From Chelydra serpentina (taxonomy: Eukaryota > Chordata > Testudines > Chelydridae), in the NCBI GenBank assembly GCA_037349315.1, contig JBAIAC010000132.1, positions 806,001 to 870,000 of the forward strand: a stretch of 64,000 bases of DNA, written 5' to 3'. The position numbers were made by a program, and so were the translations under genes. Positions 24,766-36,290 of this stretch are shown one piece after another. Each line of letters starts with the position of its first letter. Position 1 is the stretch's first letter. A model generated the notes under the pieces. That model was not told the origin of the DNA. It saw only the letters and a program-made list of their open reading frames with translations, and searched no databases.

Positions 24766-25919
24766 GTAAGAGAATCCCGCAGAGGGGCGGGGGATGCGGC
24801 GCAGAGAGGGGGCTGGGAGAATTTCCTCTCCTAGGAGACCGTTCCTGGGACACACTGGCATGGTGCTTTGAAGGCTGGCTCTGCCCCTTCCATTCATCGC
24901 TTGGCCGCGGGTATCCGCGGCGTCAGGCTTTGAAAGTGTTCTCTGCCCGCTGGCGCTCTGCCACGTCCCTGAGGACAGCCCAGCCACACTGAAGGGGCGC
25001 GATAGCCCCAGCCCTGGCAGGCAGCACTTACATAGTCTGCCGATGGGCCTCCACATTAGGCTCCGGGAGCAGACGTGGTTTTCTCACACATGCTGCAGGG
25101 CCTTGTTTTCCAGCTGAAGTATCAGGAAGTATTTGGCTTTGAACTTTTCTCTCTGTCTCTCCCAAGCTTTGATCCCGTTGCCCACCCCACAGGCTCTGAA
25201 TGCCTCCCCCGTGAATTAGATTGTCCTAGGGAGCTTTCTGGCAGACTTTATTTCTACATCCCCTGGGTAGGAGTCTCTCAGCATCATTTACTCCTCTGAA
25301 TTATTAAGCTCCACCTCCCTCCTGGGAGGTAGGAATTCTACCCATTAGACACCTGGGGAAACTGAAGCCCAGAAAGCTCCTTGAATTGCCCAAGCCTGCG
25401 CGGCTGATTGAGAAAGGAATCAGGGTTCACGTTCCCTACAGTCCTTTAAAGGGTGCCTTTAATCGCTCGTCCTGGAAATAGGTGACATTGCTGCCCTACT
25501 CCAAATACCGCCTGCACATGGCGCGTAAGTGCAGACTTATTCCCTTCCTGGGCTTTGGCTTTCCTGGAAACTCGGAGACTAATAAACAAACCCAATCCTC
25601 AGCCTGAGCTTCCTCCCCCAACCTGCCTGTTCCTAGCGTTTCCTGCAGGTCACCCTGTCTCTGGCCGAGTTCCCTGTTTCCAACAGGTCCCAGTGGGAAG
25701 TTAACAAATGGCCCCTCAATCAGCAATTGATTTGTGCCAGGCTCTAACTCCTGCTAGCAGAACAGGTTGACAGAATCCAGCCACCCGGGGTGTAGCTCCT
25801 GCTCCTTGTTCGAGAGAGCAAAGAGCAATGACCAATTCCTCATGGAAGAGCCCTAGGGGGTGGCTTGTCCCTTTAGGGTCTGTCTATCCTGTGTTGCAAA
25901 CTCTGCAGCAGGAGCCTGC

Positions 25920-28900
25920 TTGATCTATGTATTTATCTAATAATCTATCTAATTATCTATCTATCTGATTATCTATTGAATTATCTTTCTAGCTATCTAA
26001 ATATCTATCTAATTATCTCTCTTTCTAAATATCTAGCTATCTATTTATCTAATTATCTACCTATCTAATAATCAACATATCTATCTAATTATCTATCTAT
26101 CTAATTAACTAATTTTCTAACTATCTAATTATCTATCTTTCTAATTATATAATTTTCTATCTATTTACTTATCTATCTATCTAATTATCTATCTATCTAA
26201 TTATCTATCAATTTATCCATCTAATTATCTACCTATCTAATAATCAACATATCTATCTAATTATCTGTCTTTCTAATTATCTAATTTTCTATCTATCGAA
26301 TTATCTATCTATCTATATAATTATATATCTATCTAATAATCTACCAATCTATCTAATTGTCTATCTAATTATCTAGCTATCTAATTATCTATCTTTCTAA
26401 TTATCTACCAATATATCTAATTATCTATCTATCTAATTATCTATCTAATTATCTATCTAGCTTTCTAATTATCTATCTAATTATCTATGTCTTTATCTAA
26501 TAATCTATCTAATTATCTATCTATCTAAATATCCATCAGATTACCTATCTATTTATCTCTCTTTGTAAATATCTATCTATCTATCTATTTATCTATCAAA
26601 TTATCTACCTATCTAATAATCAACATATCTATCTAATTATCTATCTATCTAATTATCTAATTTTCTATCCATCTAATTATCTATCTAATAATCTACCAAT
26701 CTATCTAATTATCTATCTGTCTAATTATCTATGTAATTATCTATCTATCTATCTAATTATCTATCTATCAAATACTGTACCAATCTATCCCATTATCTAT
26801 CTATCTAATTATCTATCTATCTAATTATATATCTAGCTATCTATTTATCTTTCTTTTTACCTATTTATTTATCTAATAATCTATCAAATTATCTATCTAT
26901 CTAATTATCTATCTATTTATCTATCTAATTATCTACCTTTCTAATAATCAACATATCTATCTAATTATCTATCCTTCTAATTATCGAATTTTCTATCTAT
27001 CTAATTATCTCTCTATCTAATTATGTACCAATCTATCTAATTATCCATCTATCTAATTATCTATCTAATTCTCTATCTATCTAATAATCAATCTAATTAA
27101 CTAATTATCTTTCTTTCTAATTATCTATCTAGCTATCTATTTATCTATCTAATTATCTATGTATTTATCTAATAATCTATCTAATTATCTATCTAGCTAA
27201 TAATCTACCTATCTATCTAATTATCTCTCTATCTATCTAATTATCTATGTAATTATGTATCTTTCTAATTATCTAATTTTCTATGTATCTAATTATTTAG
27301 CTATCTACCTAATTATCTATCTAGCTATTTAAATATCTATCTATCTATTTATCTATTTAATTACCTAATATGTAATTATCTAATTACCTACATCTCTAAT
27401 TATCTATCTATCTAATTATCTATGTAATTATCTCTCTATCTATCTAATTATCTTTAAATCTAATTATCTATCTAATTATCTAAATAATTATCTAATTATC
27501 TATCTAATTATCTATCTAGCTGTCTAATTATCTAGCTATTTATCTATCTAGCTGTCTATTTATCTATCAAAATGTCTATCTAATTGTCTATCTATCTAAT
27601 TATCTATCTTAATAATCATCTAATTCTCTATCTATCTAATTCTCTATCTTTCTAATTATATAATTTTCTATCTATTTAATTATCTATCTAATAATCTACC
27701 AATCTATCTAATTATCTATCTGTCTAATTATCTATGTATTTATCTATCTATCTAATTATCTATCTATCTAATACTGTACCAATCTATCCCATTATCTATC
27801 TATCTAATTATCTATCTAGCGATCTATTTATCTTTCTTATTATCTATTTATTTATCTAATAATATATCTAATTATCTATCTATCTGATTATCTATTGAAT
27901 TATCTATCTAGCTATCTATATATATAATTGTCTATCTAATTATCTATCTATCTAATTATCTATCTTTCTAATTATCTAATTTTCTGTCTATCTAATTATC
28001 TATCTATCTATATAATTATCTAATTCTCTATCTATCTGTCTAATTATCGATCTAATTAACTAATTATCTATCTATCTAATTATCTATCTAGCTGTCTATT
28101 TATCTATCTAATTATCTTTGTATTTATCTAATAATCTATCTAATTATCTATCTAGCTAATAATCTACCTATCTATCTAATTATCTCTCTATCTATCTAAT
28201 TATCTATGTAATTATGTATCTTTCTAATTATCTAATTTTCTATCTATCTAAATATTAATCTATCAATCTAATTTTCTATCTATCTAATTATTTAATTTTC
28301 TATCCATCTAATTATCTATCTAATAATCTACCAATCTATCTAATTATCTATCTGTCTAATTATCTATGTAATTATCTATCTATCTATCTAATTATCTATA
28401 TATCGAATACTGTACCAATCTATCCCATTATCTATCTATCTAATTATCTATCTATCTAATTATCTATCTAGCTATCTATTTATCTTTCTTATTATCTATT
28501 TATTTATCTAATAATCTATCAAATTATCTATCTATCTAATTATCTATCTATTTATCTATCTAATTATCTACCTTTCTAATAATCAACATATCTATCTAAT
28601 TATCTATCTTTCTAATTATCGAATTTTCTATCTATCTAATTATCTATCTATCTATATAATTATCTCTCTATCTAATTATGTACCAATCTATCTAATTATC
28701 TATCTATCTAATGATCTATCTAATTCTCTATCTATCTAATAATCGATCTAATTAACTAATTATCTTTCTTTCTAATTATCTATCTAGCTATCTATTTATC
28801 TATCTAATTATCTATGTATTTATCTAATAATCTATCTAATTATCTATCTATCTAATTATCTATCGGATCATCTATCTATCTAATTATCTATCTTTCTAAT

Positions 28901-29768
28901 TACCTAATTTTCTGTCTATCTAATTATTTATCTATCTATCTATCTAATTATCTAATTATCTGTCTAATTACCGATTAATTAACTAATTATCTACATCTCT
29001 AATTATCTATCTATCTAATTATCTATGTAATTATCTCTCTATCTATCTAATTATCTTTAAATCTAATTATCTGTCTAATTATCTAAATAATTATCTAATT
29101 ATCTATCTAATTATCTATCTAGCTGTCTAATTATCTAGCTATTTATCTATCTTTCTAATTATCTACCTATCTAATTAGCTATCGAATTATATATCCATCT
29201 AATTATCTATCTATCTAATTATATATCTAGCTATCTATTTATCTTTCTTATTATCTATTTATGTATCTAATAATCTATCTAATTATCTATCTATCTAATA
29301 ATCTATCTAATTATCTATCTAGCTATCAAAATATCTATCTTTCTGTCTATTTAATTATCTATCTATCTAATTATCTATCTTTCTGTCTATCTAATTATCT
29401 ATCTATCTATATAATTATCTAATTCTCTATATATCTGACTAATTATCGATCTAATTAACTAATTATCTATCTATCTAAATATCTATCTATCTATTTATCT
29501 ATTTAATTACCTAAAATGTAATTATCTAATTACCAACATCTCAAATTATCTATCTATCTAATTATCTATGTAATTATCTATCTATCTATGTAATTATCTA
29601 TAAATCTAATTATCTATATAATTATCTATCTATCTAAGGATCTATCTTTCTAATTATCTAATTTTCTATCTATCTAATAATCTACCAATCTATCTAATTA
29701 TCTATCTGTCTAATTATCTATCGAATTATCTATCGAAATATCTATCAAATTGTCTATCTAATTGTCTA
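25920..29768 (-). repeat. TATC/AATT array between U2 and U3
   Basis: Same family. A local variant, ATACTGTACCAATCTATCCC, recurs at about 26764, 27771 and 28406, giving irregular higher-order spacings of about 1.0 and 0.64 kb. The long marker with ACCTACATCTC is at about 27386. No gene or inserted element is seen. It begins after CTGCTTGATC and ends at AATTGTCTAAATTGGAAACAG, the edge of U3. Confidence 0.93.
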
Positions 29769-30835
29769 AATTGGAAACAGGGAACTCGGCCAGATACAGG
29801 TTGACCTGCAGGAAACGCTAGGAACAGGCAGGTTGGGGGAGGAAGCTCAGGCTGAGGATTGGGTTTGTTTATTAGTCTCCGAGTTTCCAGGAAAGCCAAA
29901 GCCCAGGAAGGGAATAAGTCTGCACTTACGCGCCATGTGCAGGCGGTATTTGGAGTAGGGCAGCAATGTCACCTATTTCCAGGACGAGCGATTAAAGGCA
30001 CCCTTTAAAGGACTGTAGGGAACGTGAACCCTGATTCCTTTCTCAATCAGCCGCGCAGGCTTGGGCAATTCAAGGAGCTTTCTGGGCTTCAGTTTCCCCA
30101 GGTGTCTAATGGGTAGAATTCCTACCTCCCAGGAGGGAGGTGGAGCTTAATAATTCAGAGGAGTAAATGATGCTGAGAGACTCCCCGCAGACACCATGTC
30201 AGAAGCTCCCAGAATTGCAGACGTTTGTATGTGCGGCAGGGAGCTCAGTCACTAACCAGAAGAGTAACGAAGGCAGCTAGAGGCCTTTGTAACTCGGACT
30301 GAGCCCAGATGTTGGCAGGCAGGATGGAACCTGGGACTTCTGGAGCTTAGTGCATGAGCCTCTACCACATGAGCTAAAAGCCAACTGGCTGTTCGTTACG
30401 GCTCTAGAGCAGACCCCTTTGATCTCTGCCTGTAAGTGGTCTTGGTGCGACTCGATGGGACAGAACGCCACACCCAGGAGGTGTGTGGGTTACCCCTACA
30501 AGTGCAGGTCTGGGCCTCGTCTGATTTTCAGCAGGGCCTGTGTCTCATGGAAAGTGCATCGGAATCAGGCACCTGAGTCAGACACTTCTGCGAATCCCAC
30601 TAAGCACCTCCGCCCTTCTTTAGGTGCCTAAACCCCTTGGTCAATCTGGGCCTCATTCAAACAACCCAGAGAAACTCGTCAAGACTGGCTGGAGCTGATC
30701 ACACTTGAAGAGTGTTTCTCTTCAGCTCCCTGAGCAAGGGGCATGTAGTTCTCCTGTCAGAGATACCAGCTCCGGAGATACTAATACACACAGCAGGGGA
30801 TGCTTTCCATTAGCACAGTCACAAAGCATCATTAC

Positions 30836-30936
30836 CATCATCATATGGGAGATGCTCGTTAATGAGGAGGTGGGAGTGTCGTCTTCTTCCTGCTCTTCTG
30901 GGCTCCCCTTCGTCTCCACCGGCTCCGTCATCGTCC
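30836..30936 (-). pseudogene. MROH-like ATG exon, inverted copy (U3)
   Basis: Minus-strand copy of U1 1449-1549 with the start codon at 30931-30929 and both splice borders intact. The deduced peptide is the same as in U1. HEAT exons A and B are not present downstream in this block: the exon A region is deleted, and the array starts 1.1 kb further on. It is therefore an orphan 5' exon unless it is spliced across the array. Confidence 0.4.
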
Positions 30937-32039
30937 CTGGAGCAGAAAGAAACATTCTTAGCCCTTCGCTTTTCCATGTGTTATCCCTGGTTTACAGAGG
31001 ATGGACGTGGGGCACAGAGCCCTGACGCAAATCGCCCAGGGCCAGACTGAAGGTTGCTGGCAGAGCTAGGTCCCAGTACCAAAAGGAAGGGAAAAGGTCA
31101 ATGGGAAACCAGGACTCTGAGACTTCCAGTCCCCAGGGACAATGGAGAGAAGCCAACGCTCCAGGTCAGCCTGATTGCCGGGGCGGGCAGGTTAATGTCA
31201 GAGTCAGGGGCTCAGAAAGGTCCTGTCCTCCATGGGAGCTGGAATTGCCTGGGTCAGACAGAGTGGGGCCGAGCGAAGGAGAGAGCAGGGGCCCGAGCTG
31301 AGCTGGGGAACAGAGCCGGGCCAGCCAGCGGGGCCAGGCACACAGCCCAGGGAGAGCAGACCCTGTGCTGGGAGTGGGGCTGAGGCCACAGAGCCAGCGG
31401 GGCCAGAGAAGCAGCCTCGGGGGCTGGAGGCAGAGCAGCAGCAGCAGTGCTGAGGCAGGGTGGAGCCGGAGCTAGAACATTGGGGCTGGGGCTGGAGCTG
31501 GAGCAGTCTGGAGCTGGGTGCAGAGAGCAACTGGGGCCAGCCAAGGGGGGACCCTGGGCAAAGGGCCCAGCACAGAAAGACACCCCCGGCCAAGGGTCCT
31601 TGCAGGCCAGACTGGGAGGGGGATCTGAACCCGACAGGGGGCTGACGCTGGGAAGAAGGGTCCCACCACCCAAAGCCTAGAGGTGTGTGGCCACCACCAG
31701 AGCAAGTGTCCAACCCACAGCATCCCTGCAGCACAGCCAGGGTCTGAGAAGGAGCCTGGGACCTACAAGGAACCGACTGTGAACTGCCCTGACATTGCAG
31801 AGACACTGTTCATGATGTTCCTGCCACAGAGCGGGTGACGTGTTTCCTTTCACCTTTCCCATGTTTCCTTATTCTTTTTTACATTCATTGCTGATTAAAT
31901 ACATTGTATTTGCTTTAAACTGTATGTAATGATGAGTGGGTGAGGGAAGTGCCAGTGCAGAGAGAGCACCCCGGAGTGGGGACACCCTAGCCCCTGTCCT
32001 AGGTGACCACAGCGAGGTTGGGGGTGGAGCCAGCCGCGT

Positions 32040-32410
32040 AGCCAGGTCCAGAGTACAGGGGGAGCGGAGCTAAAAAAGGCGTCTCCCCCTGTACTCACCC
32101 GGCGGCGCTCTGGCGGCGCTCCAGCTGTTCGGCGGCACTTCGGCGGTGGGTCCTTCACTCACCCCGGGTCCTCGGTGGTACCCGCCGCTGAAATGCCGCC
32201 GAAGACCCGGAGCGAGTGAAGGACCCGCCGCCGAAGACCCGGAGCGCCGCCGGTTGAGTGCAAGAAGCGGTGCCTTAAAAAGAAGCGGCTCCTTTTTTTA
32301 GCTCCGCTCCCCCTTTTAAAAAAAGGGGCCACTTCCCTTTTAAGGCACCGCTTCTGCTCACAGTGGGAGCGGCCGCTACCTCTGCTCCCCCCGGCTACAC
32401 TACTGGGTGG
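32040..32410. mobile_element. GC-rich, palindrome-rich non-autonomous element
   Basis: This stretch folds on itself. CCGCCGAAGACCCGGAGCG occurs twice, and GGGTCCTTCACTCACCCCGG pairs with CCGGAGCGAGTGAAGGACCC. GGTGCCTTAAAAAGAAGCGG is followed by an A/T-rich centre and an inverted AAGGCACCGCTTC. U4 carries it at 58090-58460, and parts occur at 62445-62560 in U5. It has no frame conserved enough to call. It resembles a fold-back MITE; the family assignment is open. Confidence 0.4.
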
Positions 32411-32691
32411 AGCCTCCTAGGAATCTTTGGCCCAGTCTTGTCGGGCTTACGAGAACTCTGCCAGACAGGAGAGTGGAAGGGGAGACCTCGAGAGCAGGGA
32501 GGCCTCTGGGTAAAGGAAGTGGGAGCGAGGACTCAGATTCTTCCGCTAGCCCATTTCACCGGATTAGTGCAGAGGCCAGGAAAATACCCCACAATAGCAA
32601 AACCATTCTCCTGCTTACATAAGGCTTGTAGAGTGACTGGTGTGAGTATTCCTCACAGGCTCCTCGCTAACCATGTGGTCTGTATCCTCAC

Positions 32692-32785
32692 CTCTAAGAT
32701 CCTGTTGGACTTGGTCTGGCTTCTCCTGCAGCTTCTCCTCCTCTGACTCTACCCAGTTCTCAGCTGCTTTCTTCTTCTTCTCCTT
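32692..32785 (-). CDS. Candidate upstream exon of the MROH-like gene
   Basis: On the minus strand a lysine/glutamate-rich frame (KEKKKKAAENWVESEEEK, ending QQDLRG) finishes at a good donor (AGAG/GTGAGG). Splicing to the ATG exon at 30936 would keep the frame (…DLR-G-TMTEP…), extending the protein upstream of the methionine at 30931. The copy in U4 (58743-58836) is also open. Against it, the plus strand here has an excellent acceptor (a long TTCTTC run then CAG at 32788-32791), which could be the functional reading, and purine-rich runs open frames by chance. Confidence 0.22.
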
Positions 32786-32979
32786 CTTCAGGGAAAAGCA
32801 CGTCCACTTTCTTCGAGAGGAAACTATTCTCTCCTGGAATAGAAAGAAGGAGGAAATGTGTTTTTCTGTCATTCTCTAAAGAAAGGAAATTAGTTTGCCC
32901 AGGATTCCCAGATCCAAGAGAGTGGTCTTTTGAAACCATCTGCTCCTCTAATAGCCAAGACTGGTTCATACAACCAAGA

Positions 32980-33345
32980 ACATAAACAACATAAGATCGG
33001 CCATACTGGGTCAAACCAAAGGTCCATCTAGCCCAGTATCCTGTTTTCCGACAGTGACCAGTGCCAGGTGTCCCAGAAGGAATGAACAGATAATCATTAA
33101 ATGATCCCTTCCTTGTTGTTCATTCCTGGCTTCTGGCAAACAGAGGCTAGGGACACCATCCCTTCCCATCCTGGTTAAAGCCATTGATGGACCTATGCTC
33201 CATGAATTTATCTAGTTCATTTTTCAACCCTGTTATAGTCTTGGCCTTCACAACATACTTGGCAAAGAGATCCACAGGTTAACTGTACGTTGTGTGGAAA
33301 AATACTTCCCTTTCTTTGTTTTAAACCGGCTTCTTATTAACAAAG
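32980..33345 (-). mobile_element. CR1 LINE 3' end fragment (minus)
   Basis: Read on the minus strand, the fragment ends in …GGACCTTTGGTTTGACCCAG TATGGCCGATCTTATG, the familiar CR1 3' terminus seen throughout turtle and crocodilian genomes, with a degenerate short-repeat tail. It is 5'-truncated as usual and carries no reverse transcriptase. U4 has the same copy at 59031-59396. Confidence 0.75.
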
Positions 33346-33353
33346 GCATCAAA

Positions 33354-33424
33354 GGGGGCACTTGGATTTGAACCAAGGACTACTTACGGTGCAGTCCAAC
33401 ACTCTACCACTGAGCTCTACCCCC
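33354..33424 (-). tRNA. tRNA-Cys(GCA)-like sequence, probably a pseudogene
   Basis: On the minus strand 71 bases fit a cloverleaf. The acceptor stem is GGGGGTA with TGCCCCC, the D arm GCTCAGTGGTAGAGT, the anticodon loop CTGCACC (GCA), and the T arm CTTGG-TTCAAAT-CCAAG. The discriminator base is T, as in tRNA-Cys. The internal promoter boxes (AGCTCAGTGG and GGTTCAAATCC) are good. The anticodon stem TTGGA/GTAAG has two mismatches and two wobble pairs, which argues for a pseudogene or a tRNA-derived repeat. It lies between two CR1 fragments and is duplicated in U4. A covariance-model tRNA score would settle its status. Confidence 0.6.
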
Positions 33425-33562
33425 ATGACTAGACCCAGCCTCAGGTGGGGATCACACATGGGACCATTGTGAAACAGGAATTCTTCTGGGGAAGTTCTAG
33501 GGTCTAGGTCAGACTAGATTATCAGGCCTGGCCTTAGAGCCTTTGAAACTATTAATTTATGA
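33425..33562 (+). mobile_element. CR1 LINE 3' end fragment (plus)
   Basis: Degenerate CR1 3' UTR in the opposite orientation to the neighbour: …GGTCAGACTAGATTATCAGG CCTGGCCTTAGAGCCTTTGAA…TTATGAA. The U4 copy (59476-59626) keeps 12 bases (TTTGTTGTGCAGG region) that U3 has lost. Confidence 0.65.
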
Positions 33563-34229
33563 ACCTAAAATTGGCCTCGACTTCTAGTATGAAAGTTGCT
33601 GCTCCTGTTCAAGAGGAGATGCTTTGAGGTTTCCTTGGGGAGAGGCACCAGGACCCCTGTTCCCCCTTTGTTATAGCCTGGCTTGGATGGAGCACATCAC
33701 AGCTTCTCTCCTTTTGCTCTATAATAAACTTCCACGTACCAGATCTTCCCGTCCTAGCACAGTCACTGGCTACGTTTCCTAGCCTGACTCTCACTCCATG
33801 GATCTCACTCCTCCTCTGCCAGTTGACAGACATGGGTAAAACAAAGGTCAATTTCTATTTTCTTTGGTCATTGCCTGGGCCTAGTTGCAAAAATGCTTCA
33901 CTCCTTTTGTAACGATGCTGGTTCTGGCGGGACCAAACTGAGAGTGCCAGTTCAGGACAAATTGCTTCAAGCAGGGCAACTACAGCCCAAGGCTGGGGTT
34001 CTTCCACCTCTAAGGCACCAAACCAGCCAGACAGAGGAGACTTTGGTTTTACCCCACTGGCTAACCACAAGTCATCCCAAGCAATCCCCTAAGATACTCC
34101 AGTTTCCCAGTCTCACCACCAGTGCCACTCGTTATGGGGACAAATGGTCATGAAAACCAATGCCCCAGTAAAAGAAAACAGGTTCTCCCGATCCCAACGG
34201 ACCGAACCTCAGAGCCAGGTCAATATACA
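33563..34229. other. Non-coding stretch between CR1 and LTR-like repeats
   Basis: No gene is supported. Short open frames on both strands (for example 33893-34153) recur in U4 only because the copies are near-identical. An AATAAA lies on the plus strand at about 33723 (CTATAATAAACTTCC), which could be the end of a repeat-derived transcript. Confidence 0.3.
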
Positions 34230-35040
34230 ACTTAAATCTTACCCACAAATCACGCTGTTGCCAATCCTTTAGAATCTAAAATCTAAAGGTTTATTCATAA
34301 AAGGAAAAAGGTCTAGATGAGAGCTAGAATTGGTTAAAAGGAATCAATTACATACAGTAATGGCAAAGTTCTTGGTTCAGGCTTGCAGAGATGGAATACT
34401 GCAGGTTCAAATCAAATCTCTGGATTACATCCCCAGCTGGGATGGGTCCTTCAGTCCTTTGTTCAAAGCTTCCACGTGTAGCAAGGTTCCTCCAGAGGTA
34501 AGAAGCAGGAAATGAAGACAAAATGGAGATGAGGCAGCTGCCTTTTATCGTTTCTTCCAGGTGTAAAGACACCTCTTTCCTTACTGTGGAAAATCACAGC
34601 AAAATGGAGTCTGGAGTCACATGGGCAAGTCTCTGCATACCTTACTGAATCATAAGGTGTGTCTGCCTCCTCTCAAGGGGCTAATTGTATAGTCGATGGT
34701 CCTTAATGGGCCATCAGCATGCCTGGCAGAGCTGATAGCTTGTCCTGGGTCCCAGAAGCCCAGCCCCAGTTTGAAATACAGACATACAGTATAAAGCCAT
34801 TGAACTACAGACAGTATGAAGCCAATATTCATAACTTCAACTACAAAACTGATACATGCATATAAATGGCATAATCATAACCAGCCAAGCATAACCTGGT
34901 CTTAGACACCTCATTTGACCCCCTTTATATAAGATTTGGTGCCACTACAGGACCTTGGTTGTAACAATGATCTGTATGGTCGCAGTTATTATCAATAACG
35001 TCACTCCTTTGTGCACAGAATGCTCGGACACTGGGGACAG
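34230..35040 (-). mobile_element. Probable LTR-type retroelement fragment
   Basis: On the minus strand a TTATATA box (34925-34931) is followed about 635 bases later by AATAAA (34290-34295). The spacing fits the promoter and polyadenylation signal of an LTR. U1 1-303 and U4 60300-60411 are pieces of the same sequence. No gag, pol or env frame is present, so nothing more can be said. Assignment to an endogenous retrovirus class is inference. Confidence 0.4.
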
Positions 35041-36290
35041 ATAAGGCCAAGGTGAAAACCAATAAGCCTCTGTTCCCAGAGAACCCAGTAAAAGGAACAA
35101 AAGATTGTCATCTAGAAGGATTGAGGGGTGGGACAGATGGATTAGCAGCTGCAAATATGTTGACTTATTCTCAACTATTTCAAAATCTGGAATGTATTAG
35201 CATGGGGAAAATAACCAGTAAACTTTAAATCAGGCCCGGGGGCTGCATGCGGCCCGCGTGGGCTCACTGTGCCACCCGTGGGGGGGGTGAGTAGGCAAAT
35301 GCGGGGTGAGGCAAGCCAACGGCGGGCTGGACGGCTGGCGGGTGGGCGGGCTGGTGAAGAGGCCAGTGCCAGGCTGGGGAGTGGGTGGGTCCTATTTACT
35401 GCTGTGATCCGGTCACCCTATGCGCGCTGTTTCTTTCCCCCTCTACAGGCTTCCACACCCCAGCGCTGGGGAAGGAGGGGTTGTTTCCGCAGAGCGGGCG
35501 GTGCTGGGGGGGCGGTATTTCTGCGGGGCTGGGGGGGTTTCGGCCCTCAGCTGTTTTCTTTGGAGTAATATGGTCCTCGCCGCTTTACGAGTGCAGGCCT
35601 GCTTTAAATGAACAATTTCCCATACTCTTTATAACGTCCAATCAGAAGTTAGGCCACCAAAACAATAACAAAGAAATCACACCGAGACCCATGGGAAATC
35701 TGGTCGGCAGTTTATTTAAACTCCTTTCCTGGAAAGGAATTGCAGGGGGGAATTTACACATCTATTTTATATAGCCCAATGGGGGTTTTGAAGTCTATCT
35801 CCATGAGATTATTTCTGAGAGAACTACCAAGATGACAGCTAGGGGATGGGAGTGGAGCTGTAGCACTTTCAATAGCTTCAGATTTATTTTTTTCTGCATA
35901 TTTGAGCTCATTTATGTGTGTTTCAATCATGTAAATTCGGAGATACACATACATGAGACAATCATTACATGAGACAAAAGGTTTATATTCTCTACTTGAA
36001 GGCCAGGAGTGCATTAGGAGTTCCCATTCCCCAAGGGAAATACTATTTATGGAAATATCAATCTAAATTCGACACCAGTTTTGTTATCTTCCCTTTAGGT
36101 TATATCCATGGAAATTCACCCAGACTAGTCTGCGGAAAGAGAAAATAATCGAATTCTGCCTCCAAGGCACTTGAAAGGCTGAAGCTGCAGGAGAACTGAA
36201 AGATGCCCACATTCAAATCAAAAGGGAACGCTGAGAACTGACTGTTGCAACACGAGCCCCCACCAGTCCCTACAACAGGGGTGGCCAACC
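35041..36290. other. Distal part of U3, no gene seen
   Basis: 35230-35600 is G-rich (GGGGGGG runs, GCATGCGGCCCGCG) and resembles a degraded DNA transposon. The rest is AT-richer unique sequence with only short frames. The final 175 bases (36117-36290) also end U4 and finish in ACAGGGGTGGCCAAC, which looks like a hAT-type terminus (CAGGGGTGG), directly against the array. Confidence 0.35.

Larger units (their letters stand above)
21601..25919. other. Block U2: mosaic duplicate of U1, part inverted
   Basis: Positions 21601-22830 are the reverse complement of U1 4352-5580. Positions 23064-23160 are the reverse complement of U1 4248-4345. Positions 23163-25910 are a direct copy of U1 1608-4355 at an offset of 21555. 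The switch from inverted to direct lies at about 23161 (TCTCTCGAA/CTCCGGAGC). The block lacks the ATG exon. Both edges abut the array without transition. Identity to U1 is high by eye, with scattered substitutions. Confidence 0.9.
29769..36290 (-). other. Block U3: inverted, longest copy of the duplicated unit
   Basis: 29769-30184 is the reverse complement of U2 25272-25690 (U1 3716-4134). 30194-31870 is the reverse complement of U1 520-2190. 31870-32080 matches inverted U1 305-520. 32080-36290 holds sequence found only here and partly in U4. The 1.5 kb with exon A is deleted and exon B lies outside the block. The substitutions of the first 400 bases match U2 rather than U1 (for example CTCGGCCAG and CCCTTTAAAGG). 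Confidence 0.88.

Noticed and set aside
24015..24992. 325-codon open frame in U2
   Set aside because: It overlaps exon A in another frame, is interrupted in U1 by a single-base difference, and has no recognisable domain.
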